From assembly GCF_035083965.1 (NCBI RefSeq), contig NC_089729.1:11271464-11335463 (forward strand): DNA of 64,000 nucleotides. Reading direction: 5' to 3'. The stretch is from Branchiostoma lanceolatum. Its lineage: Eukaryota; Chordata; Leptocardii; Amphioxiformes; Branchiostomatidae. Under the pieces are notes generated by a model, which ran no database searches, had not been told where the DNA came from, and saw only the letters and a program-made list of their open reading frames with translations. The position numbers and the translations under genes are program-made. Each line of letters starts with the position of its first letter. The stretch's first letter is position 1. Positions 36,691 to 45,251 of the stretch are shown here, one piece after another.

Positions 36691-39600
36691 ATGTGCGTTT
36701 GTCTGTGTGTGTGTGTGTATGTGTGTGTGTGCGCGCGCGCGCGCGCGCGCGCGTGTACATGTGTTTGTTGGTAACGAAGATACTAAAGAACGGCTTGATG
36801 GATTGGTTGCATATTGATTGTGTTTGTAGGCTGTGACAAAAGCTGGAAACAGTTTGATTTTAGGCTCTCTGACGGCTTTCCATGGTACTGGAGCGAAACT
36901 TCTGGTTTTGATATATCCAATACTCCCTCTGTGGAGACGCCCTAACCGGTGTCAAGTCCTACCCCCATCTCCCACAATTGAGATCTTCCGGGCCAGGCTG
37001 GAGGCCTCCCCGCCCTAGCCTGGGGCCTCCCCCTACTTTGCCTCTAATGGGGTTATCTCGGGGTTTAGCAAATTGAAGTTAAGGTTGATATCTCGTGTTC
37101 TGGACCACCTTTTCTTGGTGCCAGATAGCTTTTGATGTTAGGAAAAGTGGTGGCCGCCTAACAACTTTTTCAGGAACTGCATGGGCGTCTTCGTAAATAT
37201 CTTTGGATAACCCAAGAAGGAATTAAGTGATCGTCGTTATTTTTGTATGAAGGTAGCTTAAGTGATGAATGACGTAATAACATGACAATAATGCAACTCA
37301 GGGTCTAATTTGCATAATTAATCATGAAATTTTGGTACATCAAAAATGCATCAAAGCCAATGTCATCTAATTTCTGAAATGTGGGTAACCGAATTGCAAT
37401 AACATGTATATTGGGGAGACCAGTCGACCACTAAGACAAAGGTACAATGAACATTGCAGAAAGAGCGCTAACGGCTGCTCCTCTGCCATTTTCACAATCT
37501 AAAACACAACACAATTTCGAATCCACGGACATCCTAGATCGTGAATCCCGCTGGTTCAAACGGGGAGTTAGAGAAGCAATATATGAGAGAATGTACAGTC
37601 CCACCCTCAACAGGAAAGGGGGTCTACGCGTTGAACTTTCAGGCACTTTGGGATAATGCACTGCCCACCACCCCCATCCCCCGACGAACAACATGTAGTT
37701 ACTGTACTAAAACAGCAGTAGCTAATTGAACTATTAGCGTACCTTATTTGGAGAATCAATGAGAATCATTTATAAACGTCATTATTTTTACATCAGGCAT
37801 AATACTTACAGCAGGCTTGGAAAAGGTAGATACCACATTCATTCATAAGAGTAGAAAGAAGAAGAGATCTAGCAGATATTGATTTTGATTTGTCTTGAGC
37901 TTTATTGATTTGATTATATGGATGACATCCGCGCATGTATGCGAGGATCAATTTTTCATCTGCCCCCCCCCCCACAAGAAAGTCGGTATACTGTAAATCA
38001 TACAACATACAAAGCAAAACATATACGGTATAAACCTGTAAATCATACAAAGCATCTGAAAATGAGAAAATATTTGCTGTGAATTTGAAAAAAAAATATT
38101 TAAGATAAAACGAATACTATTATCGTCGAATGCAAAGTCAATTCCAAAGTCATAGAAGAAGATGTGCAAGAACAAAAATGAGGAATTTATCATTTGGTAT
38201 ACCATACTCTGTGTTTTAAGTTTTGTTCAACCTTCCTGACTACGTAGATTTCATAATGAAGGCAGCTTTGTTTTCAAACTTTTTTTTATTAGCTCGCAAG
38301 CATCAGTTTTGGGGTTCCCAGAGGATGTCATCCATACAATCAAATCAACATGGCCCTACTTTAAGTTTCGGTTTGGTTTTTCTCTTTCCCCGTCACGTCT
38401 ACATGACTCTATTGAGTTAATTCTGTGTATGTACTAAACATCTTACACACCACTATTTATGCATTATCAGTTTTGCTTGGAACTGTATTTATTATCATTA
38501 TTATTGATTACTGATATATATTTGAATTGAATCTCTGTACTATGTGCACTATCATTTTATTTACCTCTTTTCATTTATTTACTATTCATGCTACATTTGA
38601 TTTGTTTGGACTCTCTGTACTATTTTTATTATTACGTTTTCTTTCTGTTTGTGTCTTATAAGCCCATATATGGGCTGGGTGGCGTGAAGTCGCAAGAAAC
38701 ATAAATGAAATTTTCATTTATTCATTCATATAATTATACGTCACTCGAAAAAGAATAACATCATTTTGCGAAGGTACGAGGTATTCGAACTCTTGTTTGA
38801 CATGTTTTATCGGTCACCTGATGGCGTTTATTTCCTCTTCAGATGGTTCCGATAGACAGACCAGGCTATTTGGTTTTCATGGATGCGTTTCCGTTGACTT
38901 CGACACAATGCAAGGTTGGTAGTCATTCATTAAAAAAGTGACATTTGAACACTGTTGCTACCTCCATGAAATGTCATGCAGGTTAGATTTTCAGTAGCAT
39001 TTGTCTGTCCGTCTGTTGGTCAACAAGATAAGTGAAGAACGGCCGGGTGGATTGGTTTCATATTTGGTGTGATGATAGGGTCTGGTACTCTCCAAGCAGA
39101 GCATGGGATTCGGCTGTTTTTTGACGTGTTAGGTTGGTTATACAAAAAAAAAAAGATGACAAAGTAGAAAGCCCGACAAAAACGCCTCAAAACACGTCAA
39201 AAACCAGCCGAATCCCATGCTCTGCTTGGAGAGTAAGGTTCTGGCAAAAACTGGAAATGATAAGATTTTTGGCTCTCTAGCGGCTTCCCTAAGTACTGCA
39301 GCGGAACTTCCGTTTATGCTATCACGTGTTCTTGGCATGCTATGGTCACGATTTACGGGCGGTAGATAGCCCTCGAGCTCCGAGAGAAGTCACATAAGTT
39401 TGGGTCCCCTAGCGACGAGTTCCGGAACTGCAGGGGCGTTTTTTAAATTTGTTTCCCATGACTTCAATTAATGTAACACAAGTAAGCAAGGGCAGCTGGA
39501 ACATAAACATATAGCAACCATGCAGATGAGGAGTTGATTTACATAATTAGAGCAAAAATGGTAGAACTTATCGCTTAGTGATAAATGATGGAAATTTTAT

Positions 39601-39902
39601 ATTTGTGACATGTGTAAGTTAGTTGAAGGTAAACATCACCATGCATGAATTATGTAAATGTGCGAGTCATTTGCATAGAATTTTCAAAAGCTCCAAACAT
39701 TTCACGGAGGTATAAGGTTGCCGAACTCTAGTTTTCAGCCTGTTTCTTTGATCGCATACCCGGTAACACGAAAAGAGAGAGAGAAGTAGTGCTAAGACAA
39801 GTACACCAAAGACATGTGTAGCTTTTCTACCCGAAATAGGTTGACCGCAAGAAGCTGAGGCTGATCGCCATGGAGAAGCTTGGTCTGAAAGAGGAGGCCT
39901 AA
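25175..39902 (+). CDS. Acyl-CoA synthetase, AMP-binding family (ACSF2-like), at least 17 exons
   Basis: Exons: 25175-25327, 25795-25923, 27780-27842, 29146-29193, 29717-29840, 30717-30812, 30986-31116, 31330-31424, 32667-32743, 33023-33106, 33717-33865, 34380-34434, 35267-35353, 35616-35668, 36492-36552, 38843-38914, 39840-39902. About 513 residues. Such enzymes activate a fatty acid with ATP and load it on CoA. Visible motifs: TSGSTGHPK (A3, ATP loop, split across an intron), ELWVRG and GFYKTGD (A6-A7), KIVGRVSDMIIRDGYNVYP (A8), and PLTSTQCKVDRKKL at the C-terminus (catalytic Lys region). Phases agree except between exons 3 and 4, where a short exon appears missing or lost. The A5 motif (YGxTE) is not seen at the expected place after NAKIS. 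The first intron has a GC donor (AAG|GCAATG). ATG 25175 lies just after an acceptor at 25161, so a 5' non-coding exon is likely. No premature stop, yet several motifs are unusual. Confidence 0.85.
26160..26880. other. Intron, no gene seen
   Basis: Contains a short AT microsatellite (about 26158-26174) and AT-rich DNA. No coding signal. Confidence 0.4.
27160..27308. repeat. Fold-back element in intron 2 of the acyl-CoA synthetase
   Basis: Arms TTTGTGTTTTGGGGATTTT (27160-27184) and its complement AAAATCCCCAAAACACAAA (27284-27308) with a loop of about 100 bp. Confidence 0.65.
28083..28162. repeat. Short fold-back, GTACGAAGGCC arms
   Basis: GGTACGAAGGCC near 28083 and GGCCTTCGTAC near 28151 are inverted complements. 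Confidence 0.5.
28456..28672 (+). repeat. Dispersed repeat, copy 1 of an inverted pair
   Basis: About 215 bp (AGAGTAAAGGGGCAGAAACAT ... TACAAAGCGGGCGTAAAGTATACT) recurs in reverse complement at 41060-41266, downstream of the same gene. Confidence 0.65.
28700..29005 (+). repeat. Octamer-bearing modular repeat, 3' part
   Basis: Contains GATTTGCATAATCA and CATTTGCATAAAAT, and ends GGTCGCCGAACTCTAGTTTT. Closely parallel to 39440-39740 in the same orientation. Confidence 0.6.
32040..32385 (+). repeat. Modular repeat fragment, 3' end
   Basis: Carries AAATATGTGACATATACAAC, ATTTGCATAATTAATG and the terminus TTGGCGGAGATATGATGTCTTGGAACTCTAG, all family hallmarks. Confidence 0.55.
34189..34284. repeat. 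Perfect-armed fold-back, about 96 bp
   Basis: TAGCCTAGGTGCCAT, TTTCTACCGGGG and ACACTCGCT on the left are mirrored by AGCGAGTGT, CCCCGGTAGAAA and ATGGCACCTAGGCTA on the right. It lies about 100 bp before an exon of the acyl-CoA synthetase and could form a hairpin in its pre-mRNA. Confidence 0.8.
34682..34772. repeat. Fold-back, TATAGCTCCCGAGTCTC arms
   Basis: CTTGGTATCCAAACA...ATATAGCTCCCGAGTCTCGTC is mirrored by GGAGACTCGGGAGCTATAAT...TTTTGATACCAGG. Different sequence from the neighbour at 34189. Confidence 0.75.
36655..36765 (+). repeat. (TG)n/(GC)n alternating tract
   Basis: Alternating purine-pyrimidine run: long TG, then GCGCGCGC for about 24 bp, then GTGTACATGTG. A strong candidate for Z-DNA. 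It sits in the intron after 36552. Confidence 0.95.
36790..37380 (+). repeat. Modular repeat fragment with ACTGGAGCG / ACTGCATGGGCG units
   Basis: Contains GATGGATTGGTTGCATATTG, CATGGTACTGGAGCGAAACTT, GGAACTGCATGGGCG and CTAATTTGCATAATTAATC, all diagnostic of the family in 21135-22346 and 60733-60940. Confidence 0.55.
37393..37735 (+). mobile_element. Penelope-like element, family A, second copy (fragment)
   Basis: Starts at NNMYIGETSRPLRQRYNEH (GIY-YIG core) and ends TKTAVAN-stop. Frames change at least twice (FESTDILDRESRWFKRGVRE is in another frame) and the His-rich segment before it is deleted. Closely related to 23700-24070 in the opposite orientation. Confidence 0.8.
37901..38357. mobile_element. 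MITE-like fold-back, second copy of the 9057 family
   Basis: TTTGATTATATGGATGACATCC on the left mirrors GGATGTCATCCATACAATC on the right. The right half (CCTTCCTGACTACGTAGATTTC...CAGTTTTGG) matches 9090-9190 in reverse complement. Confidence 0.6.
38970..39740 (+). mobile_element. Modular repeat element, intron copy, with a nested fold-back
   Basis: Begins CAGGTTAGATTTTCAGTAG and GTCTGTCCGTCTGTTGG, has GGATTGGTTTCATATTTGGTG, AGTACTGCAGCGGAACTTCC and GGAACTGCAGGGGCG units, two ATTTGCAT-like sites and the end TTGCCGAACTCTAGTTTTC. A complete CTCTCCAAGCAGAG fold-back (39086-39235) is inserted in it. Confidence 0.65.
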
Positions 39903-41060
39903 CGACTGTCTAACATCGCTACAAAAATAACATGTTAGAAGAGAAACAGTTTCCCAGCAGTATTTCGACACAAACGTCCCAATACACTGTGGTGTTCGTG
40001 AGGGAAAACTTGCTTTGCTTCATTACTAACTTAAAAAGATTACTGCAATAACTAACTGTTGCTGTGTTTTAGTTTATATTATGGGGGTCTGGATGCTTTG
40101 ATGATTATATGGAGAATGTGTTTTACTTTATGTTATACATGGGGTTTTGAATGCTTTTATGGTTATAGGGAGAATTATGCTCAATCACTGAAACAACCCT
40201 AAGTCTCTTGCTGTTCATTTATATCAGGACAGACATATGAAGATATGCAATTCTGAAGATAAGCGGAATGTTATTAAAAGAAATATATGAATTATTATGC
40301 TGGTAATGATAGATGCAATGCCATTAGAACAAGAGCTCCATAATCACGCCAACTATCTAGACCATCAGTTTTAGTTTCTGCGTAAATGATGATTTCGAAC
40401 TCAGAATAGAACGATTTCTCCGTGCGAGAATGTTTACTTTATCCCTATAATTGAAGAATTTGCAAAGTTGAAAGGTGGAGATCGGTTAAGATATTGGTTT
40501 GAAGATAAAAGATTACGGTGATGGTTTCTAGTGGAATGTTAAGTGTTTTGTATACGTTGGTGGATTTCTTATGTGATTTGATGGTTTTGTAAATTGTTTT
40601 TTTCTCTCTCTTTTTCTCTCTCTGCCGACTGGCGTTCATAAGGGTTATTTCGTACATGCACCATACAGGAGATGTTGGTTCAGCTCAATGTAGTTTAACA
40701 GACGATTAAACAGCACTGACCAGCTTGTGGTAGTCAGAGGTTATTTCGGTCTCATTTTCATGTGTGAATGCCTTGAAGCAGAAATGTTTCATGAAGCATT
40801 TATGACGGGGCGGTCCTAGGTTAAGACCCTTTTACACGCGCTCTAACTCAGGGCACCATATCGCTAACTGCCAGAAAATGGTCAGGTTTTGACTAATACA
40901 ATTTGAACAAATTAATCTGAAGAGCATGCTTGAGTAACAAATACATTGTACACTCTGTGTTACAACTGGTAAACTTTTCAAGAGGTTTTCGTGAACGTAC
41001 CTTTTGGTTTTTTGCTACTCTAGCCACCCTACCTTGACTTGGGACGCTTTTTTTGTGTGA
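39903..41060. other. 3' flank of the acyl-CoA synthetase
   Basis: An ATTAAA variant polyadenylation signal lies at 40273-40278. No gene follows. Confidence 0.3.
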
Positions 41061-41266
41061 CGAGCCTAATAGTATACTTAACGCCCGTTTTGTAAGAATT
41101 CTCGGAATTGTTCAGGTATGTATGGAATTTTGTTCCCGCGTGCGTAGTGGCAACATATGAGTATTCCCTGTGGAATTTCCCTCTTGTATGTGGAAAGAAG
41201 CTTTTCTGTTTGTAACAAAAGAGTGGAAATATGTTTCTGCCCCGGGCCCTTTACTCTGTTTAGATT
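41060..41266 (-). repeat. Dispersed repeat, copy 2 of an inverted pair
   Basis: Reverse complement of 28456-28672, diverged by scattered substitutions and small gaps. Confidence 0.65.
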
Positions 41267-41552
41267 GATAATTGCCTTATCAATACTTGGTGAACGACAG
41301 GAACTCAATTATATTTTGACTTTACAAGATCTGATTTGGAATGCTGAATGATTAAGTTTCAAACAGGTCATATGTAACAGAATCCAAAATAATAAGGGAA
41401 AATCCATTTTATTCCCTTTTTTGACGTCTTGAATTCTGCATTCTCAATACGACACTATGTTAAAAATAAAGATGTTATGGATTAAATAACAAAAATGACA
41501 GACATTGGAAAATTCAAAAAGACGTTCTTAGTGTCTTACATTTTTCGTTCTG

Positions 41553-42192
41553 TGCCGGCACGAGGGGACTCCCCTCTCTAAAGCAGACAGAATAGGCGTC
41601 CAGTGCAGGCAAGATGGGCGTCCGGCCAGTGCCGGCACGAGGGGACTCCCCTCTCTCTGGCAGGCAAGATGGGCGTCCGGCCAGTGCCGGCACGAGGGGA
41701 CTCCCCTCTCTCTGGCAGACAAAATGGGCGTCCGGCCAGTACCGGCACGAGGGGACTCCCCTTTCTCTGGCAGACGAAATGGGCGTCCGGCCAGTGCCGG
41801 CACGAGGGGACTCCCCTTTCTCTGGCAGACGAAATGGGCGTCCGGCCAGTGCCGGTACGAGGGGACTCCCCTCTCTCTGGCAGACCTGCAAGATGGGCGT
41901 CCAATGTCGGCACGAGGGGACTCCCCTCTCTCTGGCAGACCTGCAAGATGGGCGTCCAATGTCGGCACGAGGGGACTCCCCTCTCTCTGGCAGACCTGCA
42001 AGATGGGCGTCCAATGTTGGCACGAGGGGACTCCCCTCTCTCTGGCAGACCTGCAAGATGGGCGTCCAATATCGGTATGAGGGGACTCCCCTCTCTCGGG
42101 CAGACCAGCAAAATGGCCGTATAATATCGGTACGAGGGGACTCCCCTCTCTCTGGCAGACCTGCAAGATGGGCGTCCAATGCCGGACCCGAC
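41553..42192. repeat. 55-bp minisatellite, about 11.5 units
   Basis: Exact 55-bp spacing throughout. Each unit holds GGCACGAGGGGACTCCCCTC, TCTCTGGCAG and AGATGGGCGTCC. The left half carries a GGCCAGTGCC variant, the right half CCTGCAAG...CAATGTC, so two subtypes lie in separate blocks. Since 55 is not a multiple of 3 and the unit lacks stops, open frames of 118-226 codons arise on both strands; I do not regard them as genes. Confidence 0.97.
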
Positions 42193-42699
42193 ATGAAGCC
42201 ACCCTTTATTAAAAAAAAAACAAGGTGAGGTACAATTCTTACTTTTTAGTTAAATCACACACTCACAAACAAATAGAATCTTTTGACGTTTTTATTGCAG
42301 TTAACATAAAACAAGGTCCGATGCATCCCGGCCAACACTGCAGCTATTGTTACAGTTAAAGGATGCAAGATAGAATGAAAATACGTCTCTACACTGGATA
42401 TTACATTTTAGCATGTTTTAACTGGTCAATATAACTTTAACGGCAATTACTGAAATCAACGTCTCTGAAAACCCAGAATGACTTTATAATTACAGACTGT
42501 GATAGCTCAGCTAATAAACAATCTTAAGCGTTTAGAAAACATCGCATCCGTCTAATCCGTAAATGAAACCTGGACACTTTTAGCAAGTAGAAAACCAAGT
42601 ACCCCTGGGACAAAGTGTACAACGCTTTACCACATTTTGTGGAAGGATTGACATAACAGATGAACTATCACCTTTTAAAGATGTCATCCCAGACCGGGC

Positions 42700-43020
42700 T
42701 GTAAGATTTGGACCATCGCACACCGGGGCATGCCCCTACTCTTTTTTCGAAAGGTGTGGTGGGTTCTTTAACGTGCGCGAGGTGTGGCTCTCCCCAAACA
42801 CGGCACCTCCATTTAACGTCCTATCCGAGGGACGTCCCTAACCCTAGATGAGCTAGGTACTCATTTACACTTGAGTAAAGTGAGGAAAGTCGTGTTAAGT
42901 GCCTTTCCCAAGGGCACAGCATCGGGGCGCAAGTTCGGACATGTCTCTGGGCACACCCCGGGATTAGTCCCATTGCTTGATAGCCGCGCGCTCTACACTT
43001 GCGCCACACTACGCCACATA
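42700..43020. repeat. Interspersed repeat of a kind common in marine invertebrates
   Basis: Phrases such as TTCTTTAACGTGCGCGAGGT, ACGTCCTATCCGAGGGACG, GTGAGGAAAGTCGTGTTAAG and GCCCTTGGGAAAGGC-like segments are familiar from dispersed repeats in invertebrate genomes. A related shorter stretch lies at 51240-51420. Non-coding. Confidence 0.5.
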
Positions 43021-43321
43021 TATAAGTAGTTGATGGGCCTTTATGATATTTGGTATGATCAAGGACATAATGTCCTTGCAGTAACCAATCCGCACAGAGA
43101 CGTTGAAGTTAGCACTTTTTAATCTGTAAGGCCCTGTGCCCCTATTTCCACAAGTATATGCCAGACTTTGTCTACATACGACCTACACAGGCCAGAATTT
43201 CAAGGATCAATACGATAGAAACAGAAATGCGTCCGCCCCTGAGGGACCGACAAAAATGGTACGCCCTAAGTAAACAGCTCAGAATAGTACCACCAACAAT
43301 TCCGCCCCTAAGCGTCGACCT

Positions 43322-43393
43322 GGTTCCATGGTGTAATGGTTAGCACTCAGGACTCTGAATCCTGCGATCCGAGTTCAAGTCTCGGTGGAACCT
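43322..43393 (+). tRNA. tRNA-Gln (CTG)
   Basis: 72 nt. Acceptor GGTTCCA/TGGAACC, D arm GTGTAATGGTTAGCAC, anticodon stem CAGGA/TCCTG with loop CTCTGAA (anticodon CTG), T arm CCGAGTTCAAGTCTCGG. A T-run terminator follows. All invariant box A and box B residues are present. Confidence 0.95.
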
Positions 43394-43500
43394 ATCTGTT
43401 AATCTTTTTATTTATCGGTATTGGTTTGTTTATTTAAAAAATCAAAATCCCCACAAAATGATCTTGAAGTTACAGTAGTTTCATCATTTAGGGACAGCGT

Positions 43501-43576
43501 GGTTCCATGGTGTAATGATTAGCACCCAGGACTCTCATTCAGTCCTGTGGTCCGAGTTCAAGTCTCGGTGGAACCA
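43501..43576 (+). tRNA. tRNA-Gln-like gene with enlarged anticodon arm (probable pseudogene)
   Basis: Acceptor, D and T arms match the neighbouring tRNA-Gln. The anticodon arm is two base pairs longer: CAGGACT/AGTCCTG around the loop CTCATTC, giving 76 nt and an apparent CAT anticodon. A T-run terminator follows. A 7-bp anticodon stem and a pyrimidine after the anticodon are not normal, so translation function is doubtful. Confidence 0.75.
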
Positions 43577-43626
43577 GCTGTAGCACGTTTTTTCTTTTAC
43601 TTTTTTTAAACACAATAAAAAAACAA

Positions 43627-43698
43627 AGGTTCCACCGAGACTTGAACTCGGATCGCTGGATTCAAAGCCCAGAGTGCTAACCATTACACCATGGAACC
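43627..43698 (-). tRNA. tRNA-Gln (TTG)
   Basis: Minus strand, 72 nt. Anticodon stem CTGGG/TCCAG (one G-T pair), loop CTTTGAA, anticodon TTG. Acceptor, D and T arms are the same as in the CTG gene. Confidence 0.93.
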
Positions 43699-43804
43699 GG
43701 GCTTGCAAATAAAGTGATGAAATCACAGTTACAACAAGATTTTAGTTGGTGTTCTGGTTTTGAAAAAAAAAGATAGATAAAATTGAACAAGATTATCGCA
43801 GCAT

Positions 43805-43950
43805 GCAAAGCCCAGAGTGCGACCATTACACAATGGAACCGGGACGAGGGTGGCAACGAATCTACTATAACATTAAGTTTTTAGAAGGATCCTAAATTTT
43901 TCTTAAAGTCAAACGTCAAAGTCTTAGGTTCATCCGAGACTTGAACTATA
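43805..43950 (-). pseudogene. tRNA-Gln relics, 5' half and 3' half
   Basis: 43805-43838 is a tRNA-Gln 5' half up to the anticodon loop. 43924-43947 is a 3' half (AGTTCAAGTCTCGGATGAACC). On the minus strand the 3' half comes first, so they are separate fragments, not one interrupted gene. Confidence 0.6.
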
Positions 43951-43959
43951 TGGCTGTTC

Positions 43960-44215
43960 AAGCAGATACGGGGCCCATAGCAGATACGGTTCCCCAAGCA
44001 GATACGATCCAGCGGCCAAGCCAAAGAACCTGGCCCCGATAAGTTGAAAAATCGCCGTGGCTAGGCAAAATGTACCTTGATATGGCAAACAAAAAAGACA
44101 ATCAGACACCATGATATGGCAAAAAGACAATCAGACAAAATAGAAAGCCATATAAAAACGCATAGGAAGACGTCAAATGCAAATCAGAGCCGAACCTCTG
44201 CCTGGAAAATACTTT
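43960..44215. repeat. AGCAGATACG triplet and degraded fold-back copy
   Basis: Three AGCAGATACG words within 50 bp, then a degraded CTCTCCAAGCAGAG-family copy (AAACGCATAGGAAGACGTC...CCTCTGCCTGGAAAATAC). Confidence 0.4.
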
Positions 44216-44223
44216 ATACTAAC

Positions 44224-44892
44224 CTTCCGAGCAGGTTCCGCAGGCGCCGAAGCATCCATCTAGCGCCGCCTTGACATCGGCTGCCGCCCGGAGCAGGTGC
44301 TTACGCTTCACCTCGCCCCAGATATGAGCAATCTGTGGTTAAGAAAAAGAAAGAAAAACACAAGTCATTGTAAAAGAGAATGAAAATCCATCTATCCCTC
44401 CTTAAGTTATCCTCTTGTAAAGTTTCTAACAAATGTACACCACTTCCTCTCTGCCAAAAAGCTATATATCACTCAAACGTCACGACCATAGAATGTCCAG
44501 AACACGAGATATCAAAACCGAAAGTTCCGCAGCATTACCGTGGAACGCCGACAGGGGGCCGAGTTCTATTTTGCCAACCCATACCATCATACCAAGGACA
44601 TTATAAATGTTTTTGTAGTGGACTAGCTTTACTTCTGCGGTAATCCCACAACGCTGTGTGGACCAGAGATAACGAAATGCCACTAATCTCCGTCTCGTTA
44701 ACAGTCGTCGCCTTTTCAAACGGTCGTACACGCTCTGTACAAATACACATCCGCGCAGTTTGAAGGCGAGGTACGAAAACATTCTGGCATCTTGGATAAC
44801 AGTTTTCTCCTAGTTTCTCTCTTAAAAGATTCACAAAGCATAGTCTGGCGGGGAAAATACACAAGGACTAGCAAATTGTCGTACAACTCACC
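44224..44892 (-). CDS. Two exons of an unrecognised gene (partial)
   Basis: Exon at 44332-44224 follows an excellent acceptor (TTTTTCTTTCTTTTTCTTAACCACAG on the minus strand) and ends at GGAAG|GTTAGT. It reads IAHIWGEVKRKHLL, RAAADVKAALDGCFGACGTC, SE. An upstream exon ends at 44892 with CGCAG|GTGAGT and reads KLKFGQRSFYSRRRTQ in matching phase 0. No ATG was found in frame for the upstream exon; a stop lies about 15 codons before KLKFG, so its start must be spliced or is missing. I do not recognise the family. No continuation was found at lower coordinates, where repeats and tRNAs lie. It may be a relic or a gene with a distant next exon. Confidence 0.42.
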
Positions 44893-45251
44893 TGCGTTCG
44901 CCGGCGCGAGTAGAACGAACGCTGCCCAAACTTAAGCTTTCGGCACCAACATCTTGTTGTGTTCCCTTAAAAAAACACGCTTTTTCAAAGACGGTCCAGA
45001 CCTGTGCGTTTTACGGCGACTCGGCGCTGCACGGTTAAGATTACAAACCTCAATCCCAAAATGTTGAGGAGACAACTCGCGGAGGGTCGTTCTGAGGCAC
45101 CTTGCACTGGTTTGTCTATACGTTTTCGCCGCCTGACATGTTTGTCGACATTACTGCAGTTTCTTACAAAGTCGCTAGGTATGGGTTGGCGCTTCAAAGA
45201 ACCCGCCGGGCACTGCTTAAATGCAACGTAGACAGAAGCTAGCAAACTTTA

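Noticed and set aside
41553-42192. CRISPR-like array
   Set aside because: Units are contiguous 55-bp repeats without unique spacers, in an animal genome.
41514-42228. Long overlapping frames (118-226 codons) on both strands
   Set aside because: They are products of the 55-bp minisatellite, open in all phases, with repeat-like translation and no family.
43805-43950. A tRNA split by an intron or permuted
   Set aside because: The halves carry separate mutations, lack box A/B continuity and fit better as two relics.
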